Below, piece after piece: positions 27,079 to 36,163 of a DNA stretch of 64,000 bases (position 1 is the first letter of the stretch; each line of letters starts with the position of its first letter). The stretch comes from Flavobacteriaceae bacterium. GTDB lineage: Bacteria; Bacteroidota; Bacteroidia; Flavobacteriales; Flavobacteriaceae. The position numbers and the translations under genes are program-made. Under the pieces are notes generated by a model, which saw nothing but the letters and a program-made list of their open reading frames with translations, was not told where the DNA came from and did not search any database. The stretch spans positions 363,352-427,351 of the forward strand of contig JABSPK010000004.1 of assembly GCA_013214065.1 (NCBI GenBank), given 5' to 3'.

Positions 27079-28392
27079 TTGGATACGACGTTCAGTTCTC
27101 CGGTTAAAGATAAAAAAGTGTTTGTTGCCATACACCGCTCCAGCATAATTTTTCATGTATTGATCCTCTTGGTGCTTGCAGGATTGGCGACTAACTTTTT
27201 TACCGAATATGGTTTGGGTGGATTCACTAAATACGCCATTAAGCACTTTACGGTATTTTCCATTATTCTGGTTTCGGCCGTCGCCTGGAAATTAAAGCTG
27301 ATGGGCACCCATACGCTTTTCATCATCATGGTGTATATCAACATCGTTTCGTCAACGATTTATTTGCCATTTCGCATCGAGGACCCCCAATTGAATTTCG
27401 AAGGCTACTTTTCACGGGTCGAGATGATCATTTTCGTTATGGGGTTGCTGTTGGCCGTTTTTGAGCGACCATGGCACCAATTGGTGGTTATCGGCTACAA
27501 TACGGTATTCATCATTGCCTGTGCCTTGTTGTATCCTGAAATGGCCCTAGGCAAATACATTTTAGCCTTCATCTTGATTTCTTCGGTAGCAGGGATCAGT
27601 TATTTTATTTTCAATAAGGTCATCAAATTGCAAAACGATTTGACCGAACAACATCAATTGGTCAGTTTACAAAACGAGGAACTTGTTGAGTTGACGAATT
27701 TCAGGAAGGATATCATGAAGATCATTGCCCATGATCTAAAGACCCCGATACATCAAATCTCCATGCTGACGACGGTAATCAGAAACTCAAAATCGAGCGA
27801 AGATCGAAACACCTATCTAGAACTGCTACAGCAGTCCATTGACAAGACTTACGGGATGTTGGACAATCTGTTGAATTGGTCAATGCAGAACGATGATGCC
27901 TTGAAATCCTATATGGATGTCAACGTCCATGAATTGGTTGAGGGTATTAGGGCACAGTACGAACAGAACCTTTCGGGGAAAAACCTGAAATTGGTCAATG
28001 AGGTCGCGACGGATTTCAACTTGTTTTATTCCAGAGAAGTCTTTCAGACGGTCATCCGTAACCTTTTGACCAACGCCATTAAATTTTCCCCTCCGGATCG
28101 TGAAATCCTAATCGATAATTTCGAAGATGAAAACCAATTCAATTTGCGCGTCCACAACGCAGCGGTCGATATCGATGAATCCAAGTTTTCCAAGATAAAC
28201 TCCGGTCAGATGGTCACTAGTTCTCCGGGTACGCGTAAGGAGAGCGGTTCCGGCAAAGGCCTCTTCATTTGCAAAAGGATGCTGAAAAACAACAATGCCA
28301 GTCTGCGCTTATCAAAGACGAGTAAAGGGGTCATGGCCGAAATCCGAATATTCAAATCGGTCTCGATCAATCGCCCGGTCGCTTTGTCTTAG
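27079..28392 (+). CDS. Membrane sensor histidine kinase with altered ATP-binding domain
   Basis: This 437-residue protein has about six transmembrane segments (residues about 20-190), a coiled linker, then the phospho-acceptor helix I-I-A-H-D-L-K-T-P near residue 218. The N box L-L-T-N-A-I-K-F-S and the G2 region S-G-S-G-K-G-L are intact. The G1 box, normally D-x-G-x-G, reads V-H-N-A-A-V-D-I, so the Asp and both Gly are lost and kinase activity is doubtful. The start is a TTG; no ATG lies before the membrane region. No response regulator is adjacent. The stop overlaps that of trpA by four bases. Confidence 0.88.
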   Translation: MDTTFSSPVKDKKVFVAIHRSSIIFHVLILLVLAGLATNFFTEYGLGGFTKYAIKHFTVFSIILVSAVAWKLKLMGTHTLFIIMVYINIVSSTIYLPFRIEDPQLNFEGYFSRVEMIIFVMGLLLAVFERPWHQLVVIGYNTVFIIACALLYPEMALGKYILAFILISSVAGISYFIFNKVIKLQNDLTEQHQLVSLQNEELVELTNFRKDIMKIIAHDLKTPIHQISMLTTVIRNSKSSEDRNTYLELLQQSIDKTYGMLDNLLNWSMQNDDALKSYMDVNVHELVEGIRAQYEQNLSGKNLKLVNEVATDFNLFYSREVFQTVIRNLLTNAIKFSPPDREILIDNFEDENQFNLRVHNAAVDIDESKFSKINSGQMVTSSPGTRKESGSGKGLFICKRMLKNNNASLRLSKTSKGVMAEIRIFKSVSINRPVALS

Positions 28393-29153
28393 TCGCGTAT
28401 CGCGCTTATGAAATCAGCGATTTTCCCTGTTCCATCGGTACGAAGGTGTTTGATAAAGGCCGAGCCGATAATGGCGCCTTTGGCCTGTTGGGTCGCCGCT
28501 TGAAAAGTCTCCGCATTGCTAATACCGAAACCTACGATCTGCGGATGTTGTAATCCCATACCCGCGATCCGTTCGAAATAGGCTTCCTGCTCGGATCCGA
28601 ATCCTGATTTTGCCCCTGTGGTACTGGCCGAACTCACCATATAAATGAACCCTTCCGAAGCGGCATCGATCTGGGCGATGCGTTCATCGCTGGTTTGCGG
28701 TGTGATCAAAAAGACATTGATCAAGCCGTATTTTTCGAACAGTGCCCGGTATTCTTCTTGGTACACGTCCAATGGCAGGTCGGGCATAATAAGCCCGTCG
28801 ATACCGATTTCTTGACAGCGTTTGCAAAATGCTTCGACACCATATTGTAACATGGGGTTGAAATAACCCATAACGATCAAGGGGATCGAAACGGTCTTGC
28901 GAATGTCTTTCAGCTGTTCGAACAGCAATTCGGTATGCATGCCGTTACGAAGGGCATCGGTCGAACTTTCCTGAATGGTAGGGCCGTCGGCCAAGGGGTC
29001 GCTGAACGGCAACCCGATCTCGATCATATCGACCCCGGCGCGTTCCAAGGATTCGATAATCCCGACCGTATCGGAAAGTTGCGGAAATCCGGCCGTGAAA
29101 TAAATGGACAATAACTTGTGATCCTTCTGAAGTGCGGAATTGATACGGTTCAT
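28389..29153 (-). CDS. trpA: Tryptophan synthase alpha chain
   Basis: This 254-residue subunit cleaves indole-3-glycerol phosphate to indole and glyceraldehyde-3-phosphate. The motifs [15 protein letters not shown] and D-G-L-I-M-P-D-L-P hold the two catalytic acids, and V-G-F-G-I-S follows in the phosphate-binding loop region. The start overlaps the trpB stop by four bases (ATGA). It is the last gene of the operon and no terminator follows; the convergent kinase gene overlaps the stop. Confidence 0.97.
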   Translation of the reverse strand: MNRINSALQKDHKLLSIYFTAGFPQLSDTVGIIESLERAGVDMIEIGLPFSDPLADGPTIQESSTDALRNGMHTELLFEQLKDIRKTVSIPLIVMGYFNPMLQYGVEAFCKRCQEIGIDGLIMPDLPLDVYQEEYRALFEKYGLINVFLITPQTSDERIAQIDAASEGFIYMVSSASTTGAKSGFGSEQEAYFERIAGMGLQHPQIVGFGISNAETFQAATQQAKGAIIGSAFIKHLRTDGTGKIADFISAIRD

Positions 29154-30331
29154 AGTTTAAAATAATCAATATAGGTCTGCAGGTCTTTATCGCCCCGCCC
29201 TGATAAGTTGATGACCACGATATCACTGGCCTTGAATTGTTTGTAATTGAAAATCGCGAACGCATGGCTGGTTTCGATTGCGGGTATGATGCCTTCCAAT
29301 TGGGAAACTTCCAATCCGGCCGTCATGGCCTCGTCATCGGTAATCGATACGAATTCACCTCTACCGCTTCGGTACAAATGGGCATGCATCGGTCCGACCC
29401 CAGGGTAATCCAATCCTGCCGAAATCGAATAAGGTTCGGTAATCTGGCCGTCAGGCGTCTGCATGAGCAGGGTCTTGCTGCCGTGTATGATGCCGACCTT
29501 TCCTAAGGCTGAAGTCGCGGCACTTTCGCCCGAATCAATACCCTTGCCGGCCGCCTCGACCGCGATGATGCCTATCGATTCCTCATCGAGATAATGGTAG
29601 TAGGCCCCTGCGGCGTTGCTGCCACCACCCACACAGGCGACCACAAAATCAGGATGTTCACGTCCCTCTTTTTCGAGCAATTGCCATTTGATCTCTTCCG
29701 AGATGACCGATTGAAAACGGGCTACCATGTCCGGATACGGATGGGGCCCCACCACGGAACCGATAATGTAGTGGGTATCGACCGGATTGTTGATCCAATC
29801 GCGGATCGCTTCGTTGGTCGCATCTTTTAGGGTACGGCTGCCCGATTTGGCCGGGCGTACCTCGGCCCCCAACATCTTCATGCGGGCCACGTTCGGGGCC
29901 TGGCGGGCAATATCGATCTCACCCATATAGACCACGCATTGCATGCCCATCAAGGCGCAGACCGTTGCTGTGGCGACCCCATGCTGGCCGGCCCCGGTTT
30001 CGGCGATGATGCGCGATTTGCCCAATTTCTTCGCCATCAAGATCTGGCCAATGGTGTTATTGACCTTGTGGGCCCCGGTATGGCAAAGATCCTCGCGTTT
30101 CAAATAGACCTTGCAACCGTATTTTTTAGAAAGGCGATCGGCAAAGTACAATGGGGTCGGGCGACCGACATAGTCTTTCAAAAGTTGGTCGAACTCTTCT
30201 TGGAATTCGGCAGACTCCATGATCCGAACATAATTTAGTCGTAGCTCTTCGCAATTCGGATAGAGCATTTCAGGGATAAAGGCCCCGCCGAACTCGCCGT
30301 AGTACCCTTTTTCGTTAGCGTGATAACTCAT
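29150..30331 (-). CDS. trpB: Tryptophan synthase beta chain
   Basis: This protein of about 393 residues condenses indole and serine using pyridoxal phosphate. The PLP Lys is in [14 protein letters not shown], the phosphate loop is [10 protein letters not shown], and the C-terminus has L-S-G-R-G-D-K-D. Two in-frame ATGs (at 30337 and 30331 on the minus strand) are possible; the second gives the family-like [16 protein letters not shown] start. It overlaps the end of trpF. Confidence 0.97.
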   Translation of the reverse strand: MSYHANEKGYYGEFGGAFIPEMLYPNCEELRLNYVRIMESAEFQEEFDQLLKDYVGRPTPLYFADRLSKKYGCKVYLKREDLCHTGAHKVNNTIGQILMAKKLGKSRIIAETGAGQHGVATATVCALMGMQCVVYMGEIDIARQAPNVARMKMLGAEVRPAKSGSRTLKDATNEAIRDWINNPVDTHYIIGSVVGPHPYPDMVARFQSVISEEIKWQLLEKEGREHPDFVVACVGGGSNAAGAYYHYLDEESIGIIAVEAAGKGIDSGESAATSALGKVGIIHGSKTLLMQTPDGQITEPYSISAGLDYPGVGPMHAHLYRSGRGEFVSITDDEAMTAGLEVSQLEGIIPAIETSHAFAIFNYKQFKASDIVVINLSGRGDKDLQTYIDYFKL

Positions 30332-30941
30332 TTTCAAGCAATTTTTTAAAATCGTTCAGTTTTTCGATATCCTTGAGACCCGGTTCGGTTTCGAACCGGC
30401 TATTGACGTCAATGGCATGGCAATATCGGGCGGCATCCGAAGCGAGAAAACCCTTGAGGGCTTCCTCTTCTTCCAATCCGATACCACCACTTAAGAAATA
30501 GGGTTTGGTCGATGGATAGTCGTTCAAGACCTTCCAATCGAAACGATATCCATTGCCCCCCGGTAACTTTCCTTTGGTGTCGAAGAGGTAATAATCGCAT
30601 ACCCCTTCATACGGGCCGAGCGTATCGAAATCGAAATCATTCTTGATCGAAAAGACCTTGATGACCTTAACTCCTGATTTCCGTAGCTCTCGACAATATT
30701 CGACGGTCTCCGATCCATGCAATTGCACCCCGTATAGGTCCATATCGGTGATGGCCTCGCGTACTTGCACGATGGGTGCGTCAACGAAAACCCCGATTTT
30801 TTTGATCGAATCGGGCAGCTGCGGTATGCTGCGGTCGAAAAAGCGCGACGAAGGCTCCCAAAAGATGAACCCAAGGTAGTCGAATCGCAATTCGGCAACC
30901 GCCTCACTATTGTATTTCATACCACAGACCTTCAGTTTCAT
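30315..30941 (-). CDS. trpF: Phosphoribosylanthranilate isomerase
   Basis: This 208-residue (beta/alpha)8 enzyme isomerises phosphoribosylanthranilate. The catalytic Cys is in K-V-C-G-M-K at the N-terminus, Q-L-H-G-S-E lies in the middle, L-F-D-T-K-G has the catalytic Asp, and F-L-S-G-G-I-G follows. It is separate from trpC, unlike the E. coli fusion. The start overlaps the trpC stop by four bases. Confidence 0.96.
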   Translation of the reverse strand: MKLKVCGMKYNSEAVAELRFDYLGFIFWEPSSRFFDRSIPQLPDSIKKIGVFVDAPIVQVREAITDMDLYGVQLHGSETVEYCRELRKSGVKVIKVFSIKNDFDFDTLGPYEGVCDYYLFDTKGKLPGGNGYRFDWKVLNDYPSTKPYFLSGGIGLEEEEALKGFLASDAARYCHAIDVNSRFETEPGLKDIEKLNDFKKLLENELSR

Positions 30942-31726
30942 GCGTCTAGCTTTTCGATGAACTCCCTTGCCGCGGCTCCGGGGTCTTCGGTTTTCATAAA
31001 GTGTTCGCCCACCAAGAACCCTTGGTAGCCATAAGGTCGCAATCGCTGTATGGCCGAAATGGAACTGATGCCACTTTCGGAAACTTTGACGAAGTCGGCC
31101 GGAATCTTTTCGGAAAGGGCCATACTGGTCTCCAGGGACACCTCGAAGGTTTTCAAGTTGCGATTGTTCACCCCCAGCATATTCAGACTGGGCATCAAGG
31201 CTTTCTGCAATTCGGCTTCATTGTGCACCTCGAGCAAAACTTCCAAGCCAAGGCTTTGGGCCAATTCGGATAGGGTCTTGATCTCTTGCCGTGTCAATAC
31301 CGCCGCGATCAATAGGATCACATCGGCGCCATGGGCTTTGGCTTCGAAAACTTGGTAGGGGTCGATCATGAATTCTTTTCGCAACAACGGAAATTGGGCC
31401 GAAGCCCTTGCCAAAACCAAGTCTTCTAAAGATCCCCCAAAATATTTGATATCGGTAAGCACGCTCATACCGCAGACCCCTGCTTGTTGATACCCTTGGG
31501 CGACTTGGCCGACATTGGTATCTTGGTTGATCGTTTGCTTGGATGGGGAACGGCGCTTGTGTTCTGCGATGATCCCGGTCGATGATTCGCGAAGGGCTGC
31601 GGAAAGCGAAGGTCCTTCACGTTCGAATAGGGGGGAAGCCTCGAACTGTGTTTGGGGTATCAAACGTTTCTTTAAGGTAACTTCCTTACGCTTGTCTGAA
31701 ATGATATGGTCTAAGATGTTCTTCAT
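30938..31726 (-). CDS. trpC: Indole-3-glycerol phosphate synthase
   Basis: This 262-residue enzyme closes the indole ring. I-I-A-E-H-K-R-R-S-P-S-K, L-L-R-K-E-F-M-I-D-P-Y-Q, V-N-N-R-N-L-K-T-F and V-S-E-S-G-I are the expected active-site and phosphate-binding blocks. The usual first block is A-E-x-K-x-x-S-P-S, here with His before Lys. It overlaps trpD and trpF by four bases on each side. Confidence 0.96.
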   Translation of the reverse strand: MKNILDHIISDKRKEVTLKKRLIPQTQFEASPLFEREGPSLSAALRESSTGIIAEHKRRSPSKQTINQDTNVGQVAQGYQQAGVCGMSVLTDIKYFGGSLEDLVLARASAQFPLLRKEFMIDPYQVFEAKAHGADVILLIAAVLTRQEIKTLSELAQSLGLEVLLEVHNEAELQKALMPSLNMLGVNNRNLKTFEVSLETSMALSEKIPADFVKVSESGISSISAIQRLRPYGYQGFLVGEHFMKTEDPGAAAREFIEKLDA

Positions 31727-32715
31727 GCGCTGAGCTCCTGTAGTTTTTTCAATGCGGCCAAACCTTTTCCTCCTTGTAAGGATTCCATGGCTTTTTCAAA
31801 ACCGGTCTTCACCGACACCTTCTGGGCCGTGGCAATAGCGACCCCTGCATTGGCACAGACCACGTGGTTTTGTGCCTCGCTGCCCTTGCCTTGGAGGATA
31901 TCCATAAAGATCCGGGCTGAATCACTCACGTCATCACCCCCGACGATGGCTTCGGCCTTGACGGCATCGACACCAAAATCGGAAGGCGATAGCATGCCCT
32001 CCGACCCGTTTGAAATGGTCTTTGTAGCCCCGGTCAGACTGATCTCGTCATACCCGTCCAAAGCATGGAGCACCGTGAAGTTTTTGTCGGTATTCTGATA
32101 GAGATAGCCGTACATGCGGGCCAGTTCCAAATTGAAGACCCCGACCATTTGGTTTTTTGGAAATGCCGGATTCACCATGGGGCCCAACATATTAAAGAAG
32201 GTCTTCACCGCCAACTCCCTTCGTATCGGGGCGACGTTTTTCATGGCCGGATGGAACAAAGGCGCGTGCAACACACAAATGCCCGCTTCGTCAATAGATC
32301 GTTCAAGGAAGTCGGCCTCATTGCTGAACCGGATACCCAAAAACTCCATGACATTGCTGCTGCCGCATTTGGAGGAAACCCCGTAGTTGCCGTGTTTGGT
32401 GACCTTTACACCGGCACCGGCCGTCACGAAAGAGGCCAGGGTCGAGATGTTGAAGGTGTCTTTGCCATCACCTCCGGTACCGCAAAGGTCGATGGGGTCA
32501 TAGGCGCTGAGGTCGACCGCTAGGCAGAGCTCCAACAGGGCGTCACGAAAGCCTTCCAATTCGTCAATGGTGATGCTCCGCATCATATAAACGGTCAGAA
32601 AGGCGGCAATTTGACTGGTATTGTATTCGCCTTTGGCGATGTTCACCAATATTTGCTTGGCGTCTTCTTTGGCCAAGATCTCATGATTGATCAGTTTGTT
32701 CAAGGTCTCTTTCAT
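31723..32715 (-). CDS. trpD: Anthranilate phosphoribosyltransferase
   Basis: This 330-residue enzyme attaches anthranilate to PRPP. Visible are C-G-T-G-G-D-G-K-D-T-F-N-I-S-T (PRPP and metal loop), K-H-G-N-Y-G-V-S-S-K-C-G-S-S, and F-N-M-L-G-P-M-V-N-P. It is a separate protein from TrpG. The start overlaps the trpG stop by four bases. Confidence 0.96.
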   Translation of the reverse strand: MKETLNKLINHEILAKEDAKQILVNIAKGEYNTSQIAAFLTVYMMRSITIDELEGFRDALLELCLAVDLSAYDPIDLCGTGGDGKDTFNISTLASFVTAGAGVKVTKHGNYGVSSKCGSSNVMEFLGIRFSNEADFLERSIDEAGICVLHAPLFHPAMKNVAPIRRELAVKTFFNMLGPMVNPAFPKNQMVGVFNLELARMYGYLYQNTDKNFTVLHALDGYDEISLTGATKTISNGSEGMLSPSDFGVDAVKAEAIVGGDDVSDSARIFMDILQGKGSEAQNHVVCANAGVAIATAQKVSVKTGFEKAMESLQGGKGLAALKKLQELSA

Positions 32716-33278
32716 CGTTCCAACCAGTTTTTTAAGATTTGTTTGCCGTGTGGGGTCAGGACCGATTCGGGGTGGAATTGGACCGCCCTGATATCGTATT
32801 CGGCATGGCGTAATGACATGATCTGTCCGTTTTCATCGGTCGATGTGGCCACAATGGCATCCGGAAGATGCGTATCGACCACCCAAGAGTGGTAGCGCCC
32901 TACTTCGATTTCTTTGGGTAAACCCTTGAAAATCGGATCTTTCTCGGTTATCGTTACGGTAGTAGCTACGCCATGGTAGACTTGATCCAAATTGACCAAG
33001 CTGCCCCCATAGACCTCCGCGATGGCCTGTTGGCCCAAACAGACCCCGAAGATGCGTTTGCTCGGTCCGTATTTGGCGATAATGGGCTTCAGCAAACCGG
33101 CTTCATCCGGAATTCCGGGTCCGGGTGAGAGTACGATTTCATCAAAGGCATCCACTTCCTCGAGGTCCAATTCGTCGTTGCGTTTGACGACCACCTCACA
33201 GTCCAAATCCTCAAGATAGTGTACCAGATTGTAGGTGAAACTATCGTAGTTGTCGATCATCAGTATCCGTCTTCCCAT
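32712..33278 (-). CDS. trpG: Anthranilate synthase glutamine amidotransferase subunit
   Basis: This 188-residue subunit supplies ammonia from glutamine to TrpE. It starts M-G-R-R-I-L-M-I-D-N-Y-D-S-F and has L-S-P-G-P-G-I-P, the nucleophile Cys in F-G-V-C-L-G-Q-Q, and the catalytic His and Glu in F-H-P-E-S. An upstream in-frame Met would lie inside trpE; the chosen ATG is one base after the trpE stop. Confidence 0.95.
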   Translation of the reverse strand: MGRRILMIDNYDSFTYNLVHYLEDLDCEVVVKRNDELDLEEVDAFDEIVLSPGPGIPDEAGLLKPIIAKYGPSKRIFGVCLGQQAIAEVYGGSLVNLDQVYHGVATTVTITEKDPIFKGLPKEIEVGRYHSWVVDTHLPDAIVATSTDENGQIMSLRHAEYDIRAVQFHPESVLTPHGKQILKNWLER

Positions 33279-33279
33279 C

Positions 33280-34677
33280 TTAGATCTTTTCCGCGATTTC
33301 AAGGGCCTTGTTCAAGGCACCGAGTTTGTTATAGGTCTCTTGTAATTCGGTTTCGGGATCGGAGGCCGCTACCAAGCCCGCACCAGCTTGAAAATGGAGC
33401 TGGTGGTTTTTGCTCAAGAAGGTACGGATCATAATGGCGTGGTTGAAATTGCCTTTAAAGTCCATAAACCCGATGGCCCCTCCATAATAAGCCCGACTGG
33501 TTTTTTCATATTGTTCGATCAATTGCATGGCCCGATGTTTAGGGGCTCCGCTCAGCGTTCCTGCCGGAAAGGTATCGGCGACGATCTTCAGGGTCGAAAT
33601 GGAATCCTTTTTTTGACCGGTCACCTTGGAGACCAGGTGGATGACATGTGAGAAGTACTGAACCTCGCGATAGGTCTCGACATCGACCAGATTGCCATTG
33701 CGACTGAGGTCGTTTCGGGCCAGGTCGACCAACATCACATGTTCGCTGTTCTCCTTCTCATCGGCAGCGAGCTTTTTGGCCAAAGCAGCGTCTTGTTCGT
33801 CATTACCGGTGCGCTTATAGGTGCCTGCGATAGGGTGGATCTCGGCCTTACCGTCTTTCACGATAAGCTGCGCTTCAGGCGAACTGCCGAATATCTTGAA
33901 ATCGCCATAATCGAAATAAAAGAGATAGGGCGACGGGTTGATCGATCGCAGGGCCCGGTATACATTGAATTCATCTCCTTTGAACCCTTGCGAAAACCGT
34001 CGTGAAAGTACCAATTGGAAGACATCGCCACGTTGGCAATGCTTTTTCGCGAAGGCTACATGCTCACGGTATTCGGCATCTTGGAGATTCGACTCCGCCT
34101 CACCGTCCTTACTGAACCCATAGGTGGCGAAACTGCGTACTTTGAGCAGTTGCTCCAATTCGGCGGTATTGTCTTCCGAATCATAACAATGGGCGAAGAG
34201 GTAGGCCTCGTTCTTAAAATGGTTGATGGCGATGATGTTCTGATAGACCGCATAAAAGATATCGGGGATGTCGATCGAATCCGGCTTTTTGGTAAGGGTT
34301 ACCGATTCGAAATAGCGAACGGCATCATAGGCGATATAGCCGAAGAGGCCGTTGGTAATGAACTTGAAGTCGTGTTGGTCGATTTCGAAACGCTTCGAAA
34401 AACCATCGATGAGGGCGGTCACATCGCTTTTGTCGTCTAAGGGCACCGTTTCGATCGAACCGTCGGGAAACCGCTGCTCCATGCGCTCATTGGCCACCTT
34501 TAAAGAAGCGATCGGGTTGCAACAGATGTACGAAAAACTGTTGTCGTTGGCATGGTAATCACTACTCTCCAACAGAATACTATTAGGGAATCTATCGCGG
34601 ACCTTCAAGTACACACTGACCGGTGTGATGGTATCGGCGAGGATCTGCTTGTGATGGGTCTTTAATTTGAAATTCAT
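33280..34677 (-). CDS. trpE: Anthranilate synthase component I
   Basis: This 465-residue enzyme makes anthranilate from chorismate and is the first enzyme of the pathway. The N-terminal L-L-E-S-S segment is the tryptophan feedback site of the family. The catalytic domain has F-Q-L-V-L-S-R-R-F, F-G-S-S-P-E, I-A-G-T-Y-K-R-T, D-L-A-R-N-D and F-P-A-G-T-L-S-G-A-P-K-H-R-A. The gene starts 14 bases after the poly-U end of the attenuator terminator, so it should be controlled both by feedback on the enzyme and by attenuation. Confidence 0.96.
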   Translation of the reverse strand: MNFKLKTHHKQILADTITPVSVYLKVRDRFPNSILLESSDYHANDNSFSYICCNPIASLKVANERMEQRFPDGSIETVPLDDKSDVTALIDGFSKRFEIDQHDFKFITNGLFGYIAYDAVRYFESVTLTKKPDSIDIPDIFYAVYQNIIAINHFKNEAYLFAHCYDSEDNTAELEQLLKVRSFATYGFSKDGEAESNLQDAEYREHVAFAKKHCQRGDVFQLVLSRRFSQGFKGDEFNVYRALRSINPSPYLFYFDYGDFKIFGSSPEAQLIVKDGKAEIHPIAGTYKRTGNDEQDAALAKKLAADEKENSEHVMLVDLARNDLSRNGNLVDVETYREVQYFSHVIHLVSKVTGQKKDSISTLKIVADTFPAGTLSGAPKHRAMQLIEQYEKTSRAYYGGAIGFMDFKGNFNHAIMIRTFLSKNHQLHFQAGAGLVAASDPETELQETYNKLGALNKALEIAEKI

Positions 34678-34690
34678 GTTCGACTTTATT

Positions 34691-34724
34691 CAAAAAATTA
34701 AGGCTTGTCGTGATGACAAGCCTT
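34691..34724 (-). terminator. trp operon attenuator (intrinsic terminator)
   Basis: In the minus-strand transcript a perfect 10-bp stem, AAGGCTTGTC and GACAAGCCTT with a five-base loop (34700-34724), is followed by a U tract (34691-34699). It lies between the Trp-rich leader peptide and trpE, in the right place for an attenuator. A competing antiterminator stem was not clear by eye; the best I saw is GTGAGCT near the leader stop pairing with the 5' arm through several G-U pairs. Confidence 0.85.
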
Positions 34725-34754
34725 TGATATTATTATTTGGATAGCAGGACTAGC

Positions 34755-34808
34755 TCACGAAATCTGACGTAAGTTCTTCCACCACCAAGATGTATTGCGT
34801 AATTGCAT
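34755..34808 (-). CDS. trpL: trp operon leader peptide with three consecutive Trp codons
   Basis: A 17-residue ORF reads M-Q-L-R-N-T-S-W-W-W-K-N-L-R-Q-I-S and ends in TGA. The three TGG codons are at 34787-34779. The stop lies 30 bases before the attenuator stem. Stalling of the ribosome at the Trp codons when charged tRNA-Trp is scarce would be the signal for antitermination. The ATG is five bases after the -7 box, so translation may start on a leaderless RNA. It is not found by normal gene callers because of its size. Confidence 0.82.
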   Translation of the reverse strand: MQLRNTSWWWKNLRQIS

Positions 34809-34813
34809 AGGGT

Positions 34814-34844
34814 CAAATATAGAAATCAATTTGATGAATCCCAA
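34814..34844 (-). promoter_or_regulatory. Promoter of trp operon
   Basis: On the minus strand TTG (34842-34844) and TATATTTG (34814-34821) are separated by 20 bases, matching the Bacteroidota promoter pattern. Start of transcription is predicted near 34808-34811, at or just before the leader-peptide ATG. Confidence 0.72.
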
Positions 34845-34888
34845 TAAAAAAATGAAAATCCCGCAGCGGCATTACCACGGCAGGATTT
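34844..34888 (-). terminator. Terminator of marR-nitroreductase-yceI operon
   Basis: In the minus-strand RNA a 9-bp stem (AAATCCTGC with GCGGGATTT, one G-U) carries an inner GTGGT/GCCGC stem and is followed by a U-rich run. It ends yceI transcription just before the trp promoter. Confidence 0.75.
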
Positions 34889-34927
34889 CCAAACACTCAA
34901 ACTAATTTCCTTTTTCTATGTTGGGTC

Positions 34928-35500
34928 TTAAAATTCCAAATCGACGACCAAATCGAACTCGTCATAAATGGTCTTGTCACCTAAGTTGTCGAAAAAACTT
35001 CCCGAACCATACTTTACGTCGTATTGGGCGCGATCAACTTTCATCGTAGCAGTGGCTTTGCTGCCGTAAACCGAAACATCGAAGGTTACCGGTTTTGTGA
35101 TTCCTTTGATCGTGAGGTCGCCGGTCACTTTATACGAGTTCTTTCCTGAGCTTTCGACTTTGGTAAATACCAAATTTGAAGTCGGATGGGAGGCTGTCGA
35201 AAAGAAATCGTCGGAATGGAGGTGCCCATCCAACTTCGCTTTGTAATCACCGCTTAAATCGGTGGTGTTGATGGTGGTCATATCGACGGTAAACTCGCCG
35301 CCGGTCAATTTGCCTTGGTCGAATACCAGCGCGCCTGCCTTAAGGCTGATGGTGCCCGTATGCGAGCCTGTAACTTTGTAGGCTTTCCAGGTGACCGTAC
35401 TGGCGTCGGCTTTCACTTCTTTCTTTTCACCATCGACAGGGTTGGCGAGGGCAAGTCCGAATACAAGGGTCAATGCAATGCTTAATAGATTCTTTTTCAT
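34928..35500 (-). CDS. YceI family periplasmic lipid-binding-like protein
   Basis: This 190-residue protein has a signal peptide (M-K-K-N-L-L-S then a hydrophobic stretch ending A-L-A-N). The mature part has the YceI lipocalin-like pattern: V-T-W-K-A-Y-K-V-T-G-S-H-T-G, G-G-E-F-T-V-D-M, a L-D-G-H-L-H-S-D-D-F-F-S segment, and D-L-T-I-K-G-I-T-K-P-V. The family binds isoprenoid-type lipids and is often induced by stress. It is last in the marR-nitroreductase-yceI operon. Another ATG three codons upstream is possible. Confidence 0.9.
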   Translation of the reverse strand: MKKNLLSIALTLVFGLALANPVDGEKKEVKADASTVTWKAYKVTGSHTGTISLKAGALVFDQGKLTGGEFTVDMTTINTTDLSGDYKAKLDGHLHSDDFFSTASHPTSNLVFTKVESSGKNSYKVTGDLTIKGITKPVTFDVSVYGSKATATMKVDRAQYDVKYGSGSFFDNLGDKTIYDEFDLVVDLEF

Positions 35501-35529
35501 GATTTTCAAATTATGGATTGTTTTAAAAT

Positions 35530-36162
35530 TTATAGATGTGTGAATAATTCCGAGGTTGATTTGCGCACTTTGGCGTAGTGCTGGGTATCATCTTCTGAAG
35601 ATCGGTACCCAACGGCCAAGACAACGGCTGCGTTTTGGTTTTTTTTCGATAACCCCAATATCTCGTTGTACTTTTCCGGTTCGAAACCTTCCATGGCACA
35701 AGTGTCGATATGGAGTTCCGCGGCGGCTTGCATTGCGTTGCCCAGTGCCAAGTACACCTGTTTGGCGGTCCAAGTGCTTTTCACTTCTTTGGGCAACTCC
35801 AATAATTTTGATTTCATGAAGTCACCGTATCCTTTCAATCCCTCCGCGGGAATATTCCGTGTTTCCGAAACATTGGTCAAATAGTCATCGATGAGTTCAT
35901 CGGCAAAATCGGTGGCATTGGCAAAAACCAGGATATGTGAGGCATCGGTCAATTGCGATTGCCCCCAGCTGACCGGTTTTAACCGTTCCCTGATGTCTTG
36001 GTCGGTGATGATATAGATATGATAGGGTTGCAAGCCATACGAGGAGGCACTTAAGCGAGTGGCTTCCAGTAGGGTTTCCAAGTCTTCATCCGACACTTTT
36101 TTAGTGGCATCGAATTTTTTGGTGGCGTAGCGCCAATTTCTGTTTTTCAGTGTATTGTCCAT
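35530..36162 (-). CDS. NAD(P)H-dependent nitroreductase family oxidoreductase
   Basis: This 210-residue flavoprotein resembles the NfsB/YdgI group, which reduces nitro compounds and quinones with FMN. The N-terminal N-R-x-x-R-Y-A-T-K-K-F, the R-L-S-A-S-S-Y-G-L-Q-P-Y FMN-binding segment, and C-A-M-E-G-F-E-P-E-K-Y near residue 155 are seen. It lies one base after marR. A MarR-controlled response to electrophiles or quinones is a reasonable inference. Confidence 0.9.
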   Translation of the reverse strand: MDNTLKNRNWRYATKKFDATKKVSDEDLETLLEATRLSASSYGLQPYHIYIITDQDIRERLKPVSWGQSQLTDASHILVFANATDFADELIDDYLTNVSETRNIPAEGLKGYGDFMKSKLLELPKEVKSTWTAKQVYLALGNAMQAAAELHIDTCAMEGFEPEKYNEILGLSKKNQNAAVVLAVGYRSSEDDTQHYAKVRKSTSELFTHL

Positions 36163-36163
36163 A

